DNA of 9,447 bases from Candidatus Aminicenantes bacterium UBA4820 (GCA_002402325.1 DHFQ01000040.1:1-9447), one strand, 5' to 3'; positions 1 to 6,003 are shown, counted from the first letter of the stretch. Program-made: numbers and translations. The notes: generated by a model not told the origin, from the sequence alone.

Positions 1-432
1 TCTGACGAGTGGCTTGCCTACTACCAATACTGGATAGGGGCAAAAGTTGTCAAAGGTCCGATGAAGGAAGCGGTCATCGCAGAACTTACACAGCACGCGG
101 CAGATGAACTTCGCCACGCAGAGATGCTTGCTTTGAGGATAATTCAACTTGGAGGAACTCCAATTACAAAGCCAGAAGATTGGTATAAACACTCCGGTTG
201 CGGATACGATGCTCCTGACAATCCATTTGTAAAAGAGGTTCTTGAACAGAACATAAAAGGAGAGCAGTGCGCAATAGAGACTTACAAAAATCTGGTCAAT
301 ATCACTATGGGAAAGGACCCGGTAACTTACAACATAGTTTTACAGATTCTTCAGGATGAAGTTGAACATGAAGAGGATCTCCAGGCGCTAAAGGATGACC
401 TTGAAACTATGTTAAAGCCTTATCAAAGATAA
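1..432 (+). CDS. Ferritin-like (Dps-like/bacterioferritin-type) protein, 5' end missing
   Basis: The frame is open from the first base of the window, so the true start lies upstream; probably about 20-25 residues are missing compared with the usual ~165 aa of such proteins. Counting from the first codon, the visible part has the four-helix di-iron pattern: a Glu in the first helix (E3), an ExxH at E36/H39, a helix-C Glu (E88 or E93), and a second ExxH at E120/H123. These residues would form a ferroxidase centre that oxidises Fe(II) and stores iron or removes peroxide in the cytoplasm. Two cysteines, C67 and C90, are spaced much like the Cys pair of Dps-like 'thioferritins', which is suggestive only. 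It ends 43 bases before a NifX-type gene with no convincing terminator between, so it is probably part of the same operon. The ferritin-like fold is secure; the exact subfamily is not. Confidence 0.85.
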   Translation, partial: SDEWLAYYQYWIGAKVVKGPMKEAVIAELTQHAADELRHAEMLALRIIQLGGTPITKPEDWYKHSGCGYDAPDNPFVKEVLEQNIKGEQCAIETYKNLVNITMGKDPVTYNIVLQILQDEVEHEEDLQALKDDLETMLKPYQR

Positions 433-475
433 GCTACTTTGAAGTTTTGCAGGAAAATCTTGTAAGGAGAGAAAA

Positions 476-811
476 ATGAAAATTGCCATACCTTCGCTTG
501 GTAGCGAATTATCATCTCCCGTTGACAATAAATTAGGAAGAGCGGAAAACTTTGTTATTTATGACACATTGAGCAAGTCGTATGAGGTTTTAGAAAATAG
601 TGAAAACAAGTCTCTTTCGCAGGGAGCAGGAACAAAGACCGCCGAAATGATAATCAGGAAAAAAGTCAATGTTCTGCTTGCCAACAATGTTGGTCCAAAA
701 GCGCTTAAGGCTTTCGAACTTGCAAATATCAAAGTTTTTTCCGTTCCAGAGGGCATAAGTGTAGAAAAGGCTTTGAACCTCTATAACGAGGGGAAACTTT
801 CATTAAGCTGA
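476..811 (+). CDS. NifX/NifB-C-terminal-like protein (DIMCO family), copy 1
   Basis: A 111-residue protein of the dinitrogenase iron-molybdenum cofactor family (Pfam Nitro_FeMo-Co). It starts with the typical beta strand MKIAIPS, followed by VDNKLGRAENFVIYD (residues 17-31) and the mid-domain strand VNVLLANNVGPKALKAFE. Relatives bind or carry metal-sulfur clusters, such as NifX, the NifB C-terminus and the orange protein ORP, but most copies outside nitrogen-fixing loci have no proven role. This copy contains no cysteine and no histidine, so it has none of the usual soft metal ligands. That contrasts with the second copy at 4642. A strong Shine-Dalgarno sequence AAGGAGA (464-470) lies 5 bases before the ATG. 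The next gene starts 2 bases after the stop. No nif structural genes are visible, so a nitrogenase role is unlikely. Confidence 0.9.
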   Translation: MKIAIPSLGSELSSPVDNKLGRAENFVIYDTLSKSYEVLENSENKSLSQGAGTKTAEMIIRKKVNVLLANNVGPKALKAFELANIKVFSVPEGISVEKALNLYNEGKLSLS

Positions 812-813
812 TA

Positions 814-1293
814 ATGGAGAAAATTCTCTTAAAGCCAATAGGTGTAATAAGGAGTGAAAACACTGACCCGTTAGAAACCCCAATCCAGCCCATTTATGCT
901 GAAGGTGTAAAAGGATATGCAGAAATTTTCCCGCAATTCAGAGAAGGACTTAAAGACCTTGAGGGTTTTTCGCATCTCTACCTTATCTACTATTTCCATG
1001 AAGAATCTTCAGTTAAATTAATGGTAAAACCTTTCCTTGATGAAATTGAAAGAGGTGTTTTTTCAACAAGGGCTCCCTGTCGACCGAATAAGATTGGATT
1101 AAGCGTAGTTAAACTTTACAAAATAGAGGGTAACATTCTCTATTTGGATAATGTTGACATTCTTGATGGAACACCGCTTCTTGACATTAAACCCTACATT
1201 TCGAGATTTGACAAAATTGAAAAGTGCCGTAGTGGCTGGCAGGAGAACATTGATGAAAAAAAGGCAAAGATAATAGGCAGAAGGAAAAAATGA
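814..1293 (+). CDS. trmO: TrmO-type tRNA (t6A37) N6-methyltransferase (TsaA/UPF0066 family)
   Basis: A 159-residue protein with the TrmO signatures: PIGVIRS at 8-14, a segment G45-H62 ending in GFSHLYLIYYFH, the core motif FSTRAPCRPNKIGLS at 83-97, and DGTPLLDIKPY at 118-128. Characterised TrmO uses S-adenosylmethionine to methylate N6-threonylcarbamoyladenosine at position 37 of certain tRNAs, giving m6t6A. The length matches the short form found in archaea and many anaerobes; the longer C-terminal extension of E. coli TrmO is absent. The start codon follows the stop of the NifX-like gene by two bases and has no good Shine-Dalgarno of its own, so translation is probably by re-initiation. The family assignment is firm. 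That this copy acts on tRNA, rather than another substrate in this FeS-rich operon, is by homology only. Confidence 0.88.
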   Translation: MEKILLKPIGVIRSENTDPLETPIQPIYAEGVKGYAEIFPQFREGLKDLEGFSHLYLIYYFHEESSVKLMVKPFLDEIERGVFSTRAPCRPNKIGLSVVKLYKIEGNILYLDNVDILDGTPLLDIKPYISRFDKIEKCRSGWQENIDEKKAKIIGRRKK

Positions 1294-1333
1294 AAAGATT
1301 TTTTTACAAATTACCCTTTGAAGATTTATTAGA

Positions 1334-2215
1334 ATGAATAAAGGAGAAAAAGACAATTTTGTTGTGGTTTTTGCTTCAGGGAAGGGAGGCACCGGGAAAA
1401 CCTTTGTTGCCTTAAATACTGCAAAGGTGCTCTCTCAAAAAATAACTGTTCTTGACTGCGATGTTGAAGAACCAAACTGCCATATCTTTATAAAGGGTGA
1501 TTTAATTGAAAAAACCGAAACAACCCTCTTTATCCCTTTCGTAAATAAAGAACAATGCAATGGATGTGGCGAATGTGCGAGGTTTTGTGAAAAAAAAGCC
1601 CTTATTTGCTGGGGTGTCCCACCTATACTTTTTCCTGAAATGTGCTCGGGATGTGAAGGATGCAAAATGGTGTGCCCCCTTAACGCAATAGTTGATAGTG
1701 AGAGAGTCGTCGGGAGAATAGAGATAAGACAAAATGGAAACATTCATCTCATTTCGGGAATAATGAATATTGGGCAGGAATCCCCCGTTCCCATAATAAG
1801 AACATTAAAGAGAATGATTTCAAGAGATAATATTTCATTCATCGACGCTCCTCCTGGAAGTTCCTGCTCCGTCGTTGCCTCGATTTTAAAAGCTGATTAT
1901 GTGGTTTTGGTTGCTGAGGAGACCCCTTTTGGCTTGAGTGATCTTAATCTTATGATTGCCCTTTCAAAAAAAATGGGCATACCTGCGGGAGTTGTTAACA
2001 ATAGAAAAGGAATTGGGAGAGAAAACCTCTCTGAGTTCCTTAAAGAATTTGGAATCCCTCTTTTATGTGAAATTCCTTATGACAAGAATATTTTTAATGC
2101 ATATTCAAAAGGGGAACTAATTGTTGATATTAGTCTTAAGTATAATTCTCTGTTCAGAGATTTTGCCTTAAGACTTTTTAATGAGGTTGAAAAGAGAAAA
2201 AATGGAAAAAGGTGA
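1334..2215 (+). CDS. MinD/Mrp-type P-loop ATPase with inserted 2[4Fe-4S] ferredoxin domain, copy 1
   Basis: A 293-residue cytosolic SIMIBI-class ATPase of the COG1149 type. The deviant Walker A is GKGGTGKT (residues 16-23, signature lysine K17). It is followed by the switch VLDCDVEEPN (39-48), then an inserted ferredoxin domain with CxxCxxCxxxC at C75/C78/C81/C85 and CxxCxxCxxxCP at C104/C107/C110/C114. The ATPase fold resumes with a segment ending NIGQESPVP (~145-153) and Walker B DAPPG (171-175). Relatives include the two ATPases of the Desulfovibrio ORP complex; Mrp/Nbp35 proteins carry FeS clusters. The ATG at 1334 has no clear ribosome site upstream; an AAAGGAG lies just inside the gene but suits no nearby start. 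The 3' end overlaps the radical SAM gene by 14 bases. Function probably couples ATP hydrolysis to a redox or cluster-delivery step; this is inference. Confidence 0.93.
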   Translation: MNKGEKDNFVVVFASGKGGTGKTFVALNTAKVLSQKITVLDCDVEEPNCHIFIKGDLIEKTETTLFIPFVNKEQCNGCGECARFCEKKALICWGVPPILFPEMCSGCEGCKMVCPLNAIVDSERVVGRIEIRQNGNIHLISGIMNIGQESPVPIIRTLKRMISRDNISFIDAPPGSSCSVVASILKADYVVLVAEETPFGLSDLNLMIALSKKMGIPAGVVNNRKGIGRENLSEFLKEFGIPLLCEIPYDKNIFNAYSKGELIVDISLKYNSLFRDFALRLFNEVEKRKNGKR

Positions 2216-3179
2216 AAAAAAATATAAATACATTTACGGACCTGTTCCTTCAAGGAGACTCGGGATGTCCTTAGGGATTGACATTATCCTTTATAAAGTT
2301 TGCACATACGATTGTATTTACTGCCAATTGGGGAGAACGGCTAAAAAAACAGGAATAAGAAAAGAATATGTCCCAACCGAAAACATAATTAAGGAAATTG
2401 AACAGAAATTATCTGAAAGAATCGATTATGACTACATAACTCTTGCTGGAAGTGGTGAGCCAACTTTAAATAGCGGATTAAAGCAAATTATTGAATACTT
2501 GAAAAGTAGAACTCAAATTCCTGTTGCGGTTTTGACAAACGGCTCGCTTCTATTTTTAGATGCAGTCATAGAATCTTTGCTTCAGGCAGACTTGATAATT
2601 CCCTCTCTTGATGCAGGGAGTAAAGAACTATTTTTAAAAGTGAACCGTCCCATAGCCTGCATTGATTATTTGCAAATGATAAATGGTCTAATGAATTTTT
2701 CAAAAATTTACAATGGACAATTGTGGCTTGAAATTATGGTTTTAAAAAATTTTACAGACACCGATGAAGAAATCAAAAAGATAGCCAATGTAGTTGCTCA
2801 GTTCAAGGTAGACAAAGTGCAATTAAATACCGTTTTAAGACCGCCTTCAGAGAAATATGCAAAACCAGTTGGGAAGAAAAGAATAAAAGAATTAACAAAA
2901 TATTTTGAATGTGAAGTTGAAATAGTAGGGAAAATGAGTAAAAAAAATGAAGAAAATAGGAATTATCACATAAGAAATCTTGAAGATAGAATTCTCTCTT
3001 TAATAAAAAGAAGACCAGTAACGATTAAGGATATATCTATTGGACTTAGCATTACACCAAATGAAGCCACAAAAATCATTCCAATTCTTCTTGAGAAAGA
3101 AGAGATTGGAAAAGAATTTTTAAATGGTAAAGTCTATTATAAAAAGCATGAAACAGAAAAACAAAAACTATTACGATAG
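2202..3179 (+). CDS. Radical SAM protein (COG0731-like) with C-terminal winged-helix domain
   Basis: A 325-residue radical SAM protein. The N-terminal signature GPVPSRRLGMSLGID (13-27) is typical of COG0731, a group related to the TYW1 wyosine-tRNA enzymes. The SAM-cleaving [4Fe-4S] motif CxxxCxxC is at C34/C38/C41, and GSGEPTL at 83-89 is the GGEP-type SAM-binding motif. The barrel continues to about residue 240. Residues ~259-318 look like a winged helix-turn-helix (NLEDRILSLIKRRPVTIKDIS, then a wing ending KVYYKK), an addition that could bind nucleic acid or a partner. An in-frame ATG at 2181 would add 7 residues but has no ribosome site; I prefer 2202, though its site is also weak. It overlaps the upstream ATPase by 14 bases and the downstream methyltransferase by 32. 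The substrate is unknown. Confidence 0.9.
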   Translation: MEKGEKKYKYIYGPVPSRRLGMSLGIDIILYKVCTYDCIYCQLGRTAKKTGIRKEYVPTENIIKEIEQKLSERIDYDYITLAGSGEPTLNSGLKQIIEYLKSRTQIPVAVLTNGSLLFLDAVIESLLQADLIIPSLDAGSKELFLKVNRPIACIDYLQMINGLMNFSKIYNGQLWLEIMVLKNFTDTDEEIKKIANVVAQFKVDKVQLNTVLRPPSEKYAKPVGKKRIKELTKYFECEVEIVGKMSKKNEENRNYHIRNLEDRILSLIKRRPVTIKDISIGLSITPNEATKIIPILLEKEEIGKEFLNGKVYYKKHETEKQKLLR

Positions 3180-3756
3180 TTGCAAAAGAAGATTTTGGCA
3201 GGATGTATTTGATGAAGAAATAAACTTCATCCTACCCAAAATAAACCTTTCTGATAAAATTTTGAGTGTCGGATGTGGTCCAGCTGTTATTGAGAACAAA
3301 TTGTCCTGTATGGGATACAGAATTGTGGGAATTGACATCTCCTATGAATCTCCTGGTTTTGCCCCTAAAGAGGTAAGAACCCTAATAGGCATGGCGGAAA
3401 ACTTGCCTTTTGCAGATTCAACATTTGATGTTGTATTGTTTATCGCATCACTTCAATTTGTTGATGATTTTAAAAAGGCAATAGAGGAATCAGTGAGGGT
3501 GCTAAAGAAGAAAGGTAAAATTATTGTACTACTATTGAACCCCAAATCAATTTTCTTTAAAAAAAGAGTTCTAAGAGAAGATAGTTATATGCACAAAATC
3601 AGATTCTTAGATGTTGAACAAATTGAAAGAAAATTAAATATGTATTTTGTCTGTAAAAAATGGTATTTTTTGGGAATAGATGATAAGGATAATCTTTTTG
3701 AAACGACCTCTCCAAATCTTTCTGCAATAGTTGCGATTGAAGGACAATTAGAATGA
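3148..3756 (+). CDS. Class I SAM-dependent methyltransferase (methyltransferase 1)
   Basis: A 202-residue Rossmann-fold methyltransferase (Methyltransf_11-like). Motif I is ILSVGCGPA (38-46), the acidic ribose-binding residue is D63 in VGIDIS, then AENLPFADSTFDVVLF carries motifs II/III, and ESVRVLKKKGKIIVLL is the post-motif strand. The N-terminus NYYDSCKRRFWQ is a common lead-in for small-molecule or protein methyltransferases of this type. An in-frame ATG at 3124 would give 8 more residues; 3148 is preferred because it shortens the overlap with the radical SAM gene to 32 bases and begins just before the conserved region. Neither start has a strong Shine-Dalgarno. The stop overlaps the next ATPase start as ATGA. 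The substrate cannot be read from the sequence; cofactor precursor, tRNA and arsenic- or sulfur-type acceptors are all possible. Confidence 0.85.
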   Translation: MKQKNKNYYDSCKRRFWQDVFDEEINFILPKINLSDKILSVGCGPAVIENKLSCMGYRIVGIDISYESPGFAPKEVRTLIGMAENLPFADSTFDVVLFIASLQFVDDFKKAIEESVRVLKKKGKIIVLLLNPKSIFFKKRVLREDSYMHKIRFLDVEQIERKLNMYFVCKKWYFLGIDDKDNLFETTSPNLSAIVAIEGQLE

Positions 3757-4640
3757 AAGAAATTCTTTTTATTTCTGGAAAAGGCGGAACTGGAAAAACA
3801 AGTCTTTCGGCATCATTTGCGTTTTTGTCAGAAAAGTGTGTTATTGCTGACTGCGATGTTGATGCTCCCAACTTGCATATTCTTTTAAACCCTGAAGAAA
3901 TTTCAGAAGAAGGTTTTTTTGGAGAGAAAAAGGCAAAAATTATAAATGAAAAATGTACTTTTTGCGGCACCTGCTTAAATCTTTGTGTGTTTGATGCTAT
4001 TGAAGAGATTATGAAAAATGGCAAATTGCAACTTTTTATAAATTCGTTTGTATGTGATGGATGTGGTGTTTGTTACAAGTTTTGCCCATCATCTGCAATT
4101 GAATTTTATGATTGTGAGTCAGCCAGAATTATTGTTTCTAAAACAAGATGCGGGCCTATGGTTCACACAAGAATGGAAAGTGGCTCCGGCAGTTCTGGAA
4201 AACTTGTGAACAGGATAAAAGAGAAAGCAAGAGAAATAGCGAAGAAGGACAATATGAATTTTATTTTAATCGATGGACCTCCAGGTGTGGGATGTCCTGT
4301 AATATCATCAATAAGTGGATCATCAAAAGCAATCGTTGTAACCGAACCTACGCTTTCGGCCATAAGTGATTTAAAAAGAATCCTTGAACTTCTTGATAGA
4401 TTTAAAGTAAAAGCAGGAGTGGTAATAAATAAGTATAACCTTAGTATAGATGTTTCAAACCAGATAAAGATGTTTTGTCAAAGATTGGGACTCGTTGTTT
4501 TAGGGGAGATTCCTTATGACCACAATATACCTAAATTTCAGTCGGACAACTTAATTCCTGTTGAAGTGGAGGGGAAAAGTTCAAAAGTAATCAAATCTAT
4601 ATACAAAAAATTCGTGATATTATTTTTAAAGGAGGATTGA
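3753..4640 (+). CDS. MinD/Mrp-type P-loop ATPase with inserted 2[4Fe-4S] ferredoxin domain, copy 2
   Basis: A 295-residue paralogue of the ATPase at 1334, with the same architecture. Walker A GKGGTGKT is at 9-16, the switch ADCDVDAPNLH at 32-42, ferredoxin cysteines at C68/C71/C74/C78 and C101/C104/C107/C111, and Walker B DGPPG at 174-178. Residues 133-150 carry the CGPMVHTRMESGSGSSGKL segment typical of one of the two COG1149 subgroups; copy 1 has a NIGQESPVP-type segment there instead. The two copies therefore look like the two complementary subunits seen in ORP-type loci rather than a recent duplication. AAGGA (3740-3744) is a reasonable ribosome site, and the start overlaps the previous stop by 4 bases (ATGA). 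The next gene begins 1 base after the stop. A heterodimer of the two ATPases is an attractive inference. Confidence 0.93.
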   Translation: MKEILFISGKGGTGKTSLSASFAFLSEKCVIADCDVDAPNLHILLNPEEISEEGFFGEKKAKIINEKCTFCGTCLNLCVFDAIEEIMKNGKLQLFINSFVCDGCGVCYKFCPSSAIEFYDCESARIIVSKTRCGPMVHTRMESGSGSSGKLVNRIKEKAREIAKKDNMNFILIDGPPGVGCPVISSISGSSKAIVVTEPTLSAISDLKRILELLDRFKVKAGVVINKYNLSIDVSNQIKMFCQRLGLVVLGEIPYDHNIPKFQSDNLIPVEVEGKSSKVIKSIYKKFVILFLKED

Positions 4641-4641
4641 A

Positions 4642-5010
4642 ATGTTAAAGATCGCAATTCCGGCAATTGAAAACAAATTTTCAGCACATTTTGGTGGTGC
4701 AGAGAAGTTCATTGTTTTTGAAGTTGATGAAATCAAGAAAACAATTATGTCATCAAAAGATGAATTTCCGCCGCCTCACGAAGCGGGAACATATCCTGAG
4801 TTTTTAAAGAGTTTAAATGTGGATATAGTTATAGCGGGAGGAATGGGACCAAGAGCGGTTTCAATGCTTGAAAGTTTGGGAATGAAAGTTATTTTGGGTG
4901 TTCAAAATCTCTCTGACCCAGAAGAGATTATCCAGAATTTCTCGGAAGGGAAAATTGAAACTACGGGCGAATCGTGCCATGACCACTCACTCCACAACTG
5001 TCACAAATGA
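4642..5010 (+). CDS. NifX-type DIMCO family protein, copy 2, with Cys/His-rich tail
   Basis: A 122-residue DIMCO-fold protein: MLKIAIPA start, FSAHFGGAEKFIVFEVD (13-29), PPPHEAGTYPEFLK, the strand VDIVIAGGMGPRAV, and a closing segment ending FSEGKIET. Unlike copy 1 it has likely metal ligands: His in SAHFGG, His in PPHEAG, and a tail CHDHSLHNCHK with C112, H113, H115, H118, C120 and H121. Members of this family bind Fe-Mo-S or Mo-Cu-S clusters (NifX, ORP); the tail may load or sense a metal. A near-perfect Shine-Dalgarno AAAGGAGG (4628-4635) sits just before the ATG, the strongest in this cluster, so this protein may be made in larger amounts than its neighbours. The stop overlaps the next start as ATGA. 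The metal bound is unknown. Confidence 0.92.
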   Translation: MLKIAIPAIENKFSAHFGGAEKFIVFEVDEIKKTIMSSKDEFPPPHEAGTYPEFLKSLNVDIVIAGGMGPRAVSMLESLGMKVILGVQNLSDPEEIIQNFSEGKIETTGESCHDHSLHNCHK

Positions 5011-5621
5011 GCAGCAAAAAACTTACTATGAAAGAGAGAGAAACTCTCTTTTCCAAAAGAACCCAATATTACTTGAAGCAAGGATATGACAGAATAAAAG
5101 CAGCAGAGCTCGTCGTCCACTTTGCAGGAGAACTAAACTCGCCAGCCCTCGATGTTGGTGCAGGAAAAGGTGTTTTGTCTATGGCTCTTGCAAGAAAGGG
5201 GCTTTCGGTTGTTGCTGTTGACCCTAACAAATATGACCTTGAACTTGCTTCATACCTTTCAAAAAAAGGAGGTCTTTTTAAGAAAATCAAGTTTCTCTCT
5301 CTTGATGCAAAAAATCTTCCCTTTAAGGATTGTTTTTTTAAGACTGTTGCAATGATGAATGTTCTCCACCACATTGAAAACGGCGAGCCACTGCTGAAAG
5401 AAATGGCAAGAGTTCTTTCAAAAGATGGGAAAATGATAATCGCCGAATTTGATGAAGAGGGTTTTAACATTGTTGCAAAAGCACATCAAAGCGAAGGGAC
5501 AATTCATCCAAGAAGCGATTTTACACTTGAAAGGGCAAATTCAGTCCTGCAAAAAGTTGGGCTGAAAATTGTTTTGAAAACTAACAAACACTTTAACGAT
5601 ATCGCTATATTGGTCAAATGA
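5007..5621 (+). CDS. Class I SAM-dependent methyltransferase (methyltransferase 2)
   Basis: A 204-residue methyltransferase that ends the FeS/DIMCO cluster. Motif I is LDVGAGKG (48-55), the acidic loop VVAVDPN follows (~69-75), then DAKNLPFKDCFFKTVAMMNVLHHIENGEPLLKEMARVLS in shorter pieces covers motifs II-IV including the typical VLHHI, and GKMIIAEFDEEG is the next strand. The N-terminal lead-in with RTQYYLKQGYDRIKAAELV is unlike that of methyltransferase 1, so the two are distinct subfamilies. The ATG overlaps the NifX-like stop by 4 bases and has no Shine-Dalgarno, implying coupled translation and a tight functional link to that protein. The substrate is unknown. After its stop there is only a weak AT-only hairpin before the promoter of the next unit. 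Confidence 0.87.
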   Translation: MSSKKLTMKERETLFSKRTQYYLKQGYDRIKAAELVVHFAGELNSPALDVGAGKGVLSMALARKGLSVVAVDPNKYDLELASYLSKKGGLFKKIKFLSLDAKNLPFKDCFFKTVAMMNVLHHIENGEPLLKEMARVLSKDGKMIIAEFDEEGFNIVAKAHQSEGTIHPRSDFTLERANSVLQKVGLKIVLKTNKHFNDIAILVK

Positions 5622-5623
5622 AT

Positions 5624-5652
5624 TTGTCAAAATTGAAAATTTGTTTTAAAAT
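5624..5652 (+). promoter_or_regulatory. Sigma70-like promoter of the metal-uptake operon
   Basis: A -35 box TTGTCA (5624-5629) and a -10 box TAAAAT (5647-5652) are separated by 17 bases, the ideal spacing for a housekeeping sigma factor. The expected transcription start is near 5659-5660, giving a leader of about 24 bases. It lies at the change in gene content between the FeS cluster and the metal-uptake genes, which supports a real promoter. In AT-rich DNA such matches can occur by chance, so this is a prediction. Confidence 0.6.
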
Positions 5653-5672
5653 ACCCTTTTAAAAGGAGTATT
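5650..5672. promoter_or_regulatory. Palindromic candidate operator over the -10 and start of transcription
   Basis: A perfect 12-bp palindrome CCTTTTAAAAGG (5655-5666) is flanked by the arms AATAC (5650-5654) and GTATT (5668-5672), which continue the inverted repeat after one extra base at 5667. It overlaps the end of the -10 box, the expected start site and the Shine-Dalgarno region of the next gene. This is the usual place for a repressor such as a Fur/Zur or MntR/DtxR-type metal regulator. It does not match a consensus box that I can name. At the RNA level the same repeat could hide the AAAAGGAG ribosome site. Confidence 0.5.
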
Positions 5673-5682
5673 AGTACTGATT

Positions 5683-5964
5683 ATGAGAACAAATAATAGA
5701 AGAATCTCTTTTTTGGTAGCCCTTTTATTTGTTCTTACTTTCATTACACTCTCTTTTCACCACCATAATGATTTTAAATGTCATAGTTCTGATTGCGGAA
5801 TTTGCTACTCAATTTCAATTTCACACTTGCCTCTCTTTTTAGGGGCTTTTTCCCTGATTGTGACATTTGTTTGTTTATTTGTCTTTCTTTTATCAGAAAA
5901 AATATCCTTACCTCATTTAAAAATTGAAAATTGTTTTACAAGAGGACCTCCTTATTTAAACTGA
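5683..5964 (+). CDS. Small His/Cys-containing membrane protein, unknown function
   Basis: A 93-residue protein with two predicted membrane segments (about 8-24 and 50-70). Between them is a short loop rich in metal ligands: H26-H27-H28, C33, H34, C38, C41 (pattern HHH-x4-CH-x3-C-x2-C). It ends in a short tail with RGPP at 87-90. The layout resembles small metal-linked membrane proteins such as DUF2946/CopL-like ones, but I cannot assign a family with certainty. With the arginine-rich N-terminus inside, the loop would face the periplasm. It is the first gene after the promoter and precedes an outer-membrane and ABC metal-uptake set, so a role in metal capture, sensing or hand-over is inferred. 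GGAG (5665-5668) lies 14 bases before the ATG, rather far; a CTG at 5677 in frame would be better spaced. Confidence 0.72.
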   Translation: MRTNNRRISFLVALLFVLTFITLSFHHHNDFKCHSSDCGICYSISISHLPLFLGAFSLIVTFVCLFVFLLSEKISLPHLKIENCFTRGPPYLN

Positions 5965-5992
5965 AACTATCCGCATTAGACAATAAATTTTT

Positions 5993-5998
5993 AGGAGG
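5993..5998 (+). promoter_or_regulatory. Shine-Dalgarno site that fixes the start of the outer-membrane protein
   Basis: AGGAGG (5993-5998) is placed 5 bases before the ATG at 6004. A GTG at 5998 is in frame, but it overlaps this site and so cannot be the start it serves. The ATG at 6004 also begins a clean signal peptide, MKKLFSVVLLL. Confidence 0.85.
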
Positions 5999-6003
5999 TG
6001 AAT

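Noticed and set aside
433..475. Weak hairpin AAGTTTT/AAAATCTT between the ferritin-like and first DIMCO gene as a terminator
   Set aside because: The stem is AT-only with a bulge and is not followed by a T run; the spacing fits a continuing operon.
1294..1333. Possible internal promoter before the first ferredoxin-ATPase (TTTACA near 1303)
   Set aside because: The best -10 at proper spacing is poor (TTATTA), so it is not distinguishable from AT-rich background.
1099..1392. Minus-strand open frames across the main genes (for example 1099-1392, 3599-4024, 5069-5470)
   Set aside because: They are antisense to well-supported conserved genes, show no domain motifs, and have no ribosome sites.
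476..5010. Nitrogen fixation locus, because of the NifX-like proteins
   Set aside because: No nifHDK, nifE/N or nifB gene is present, and DIMCO proteins beside FeS ATPases commonly occur outside nitrogen fixation.
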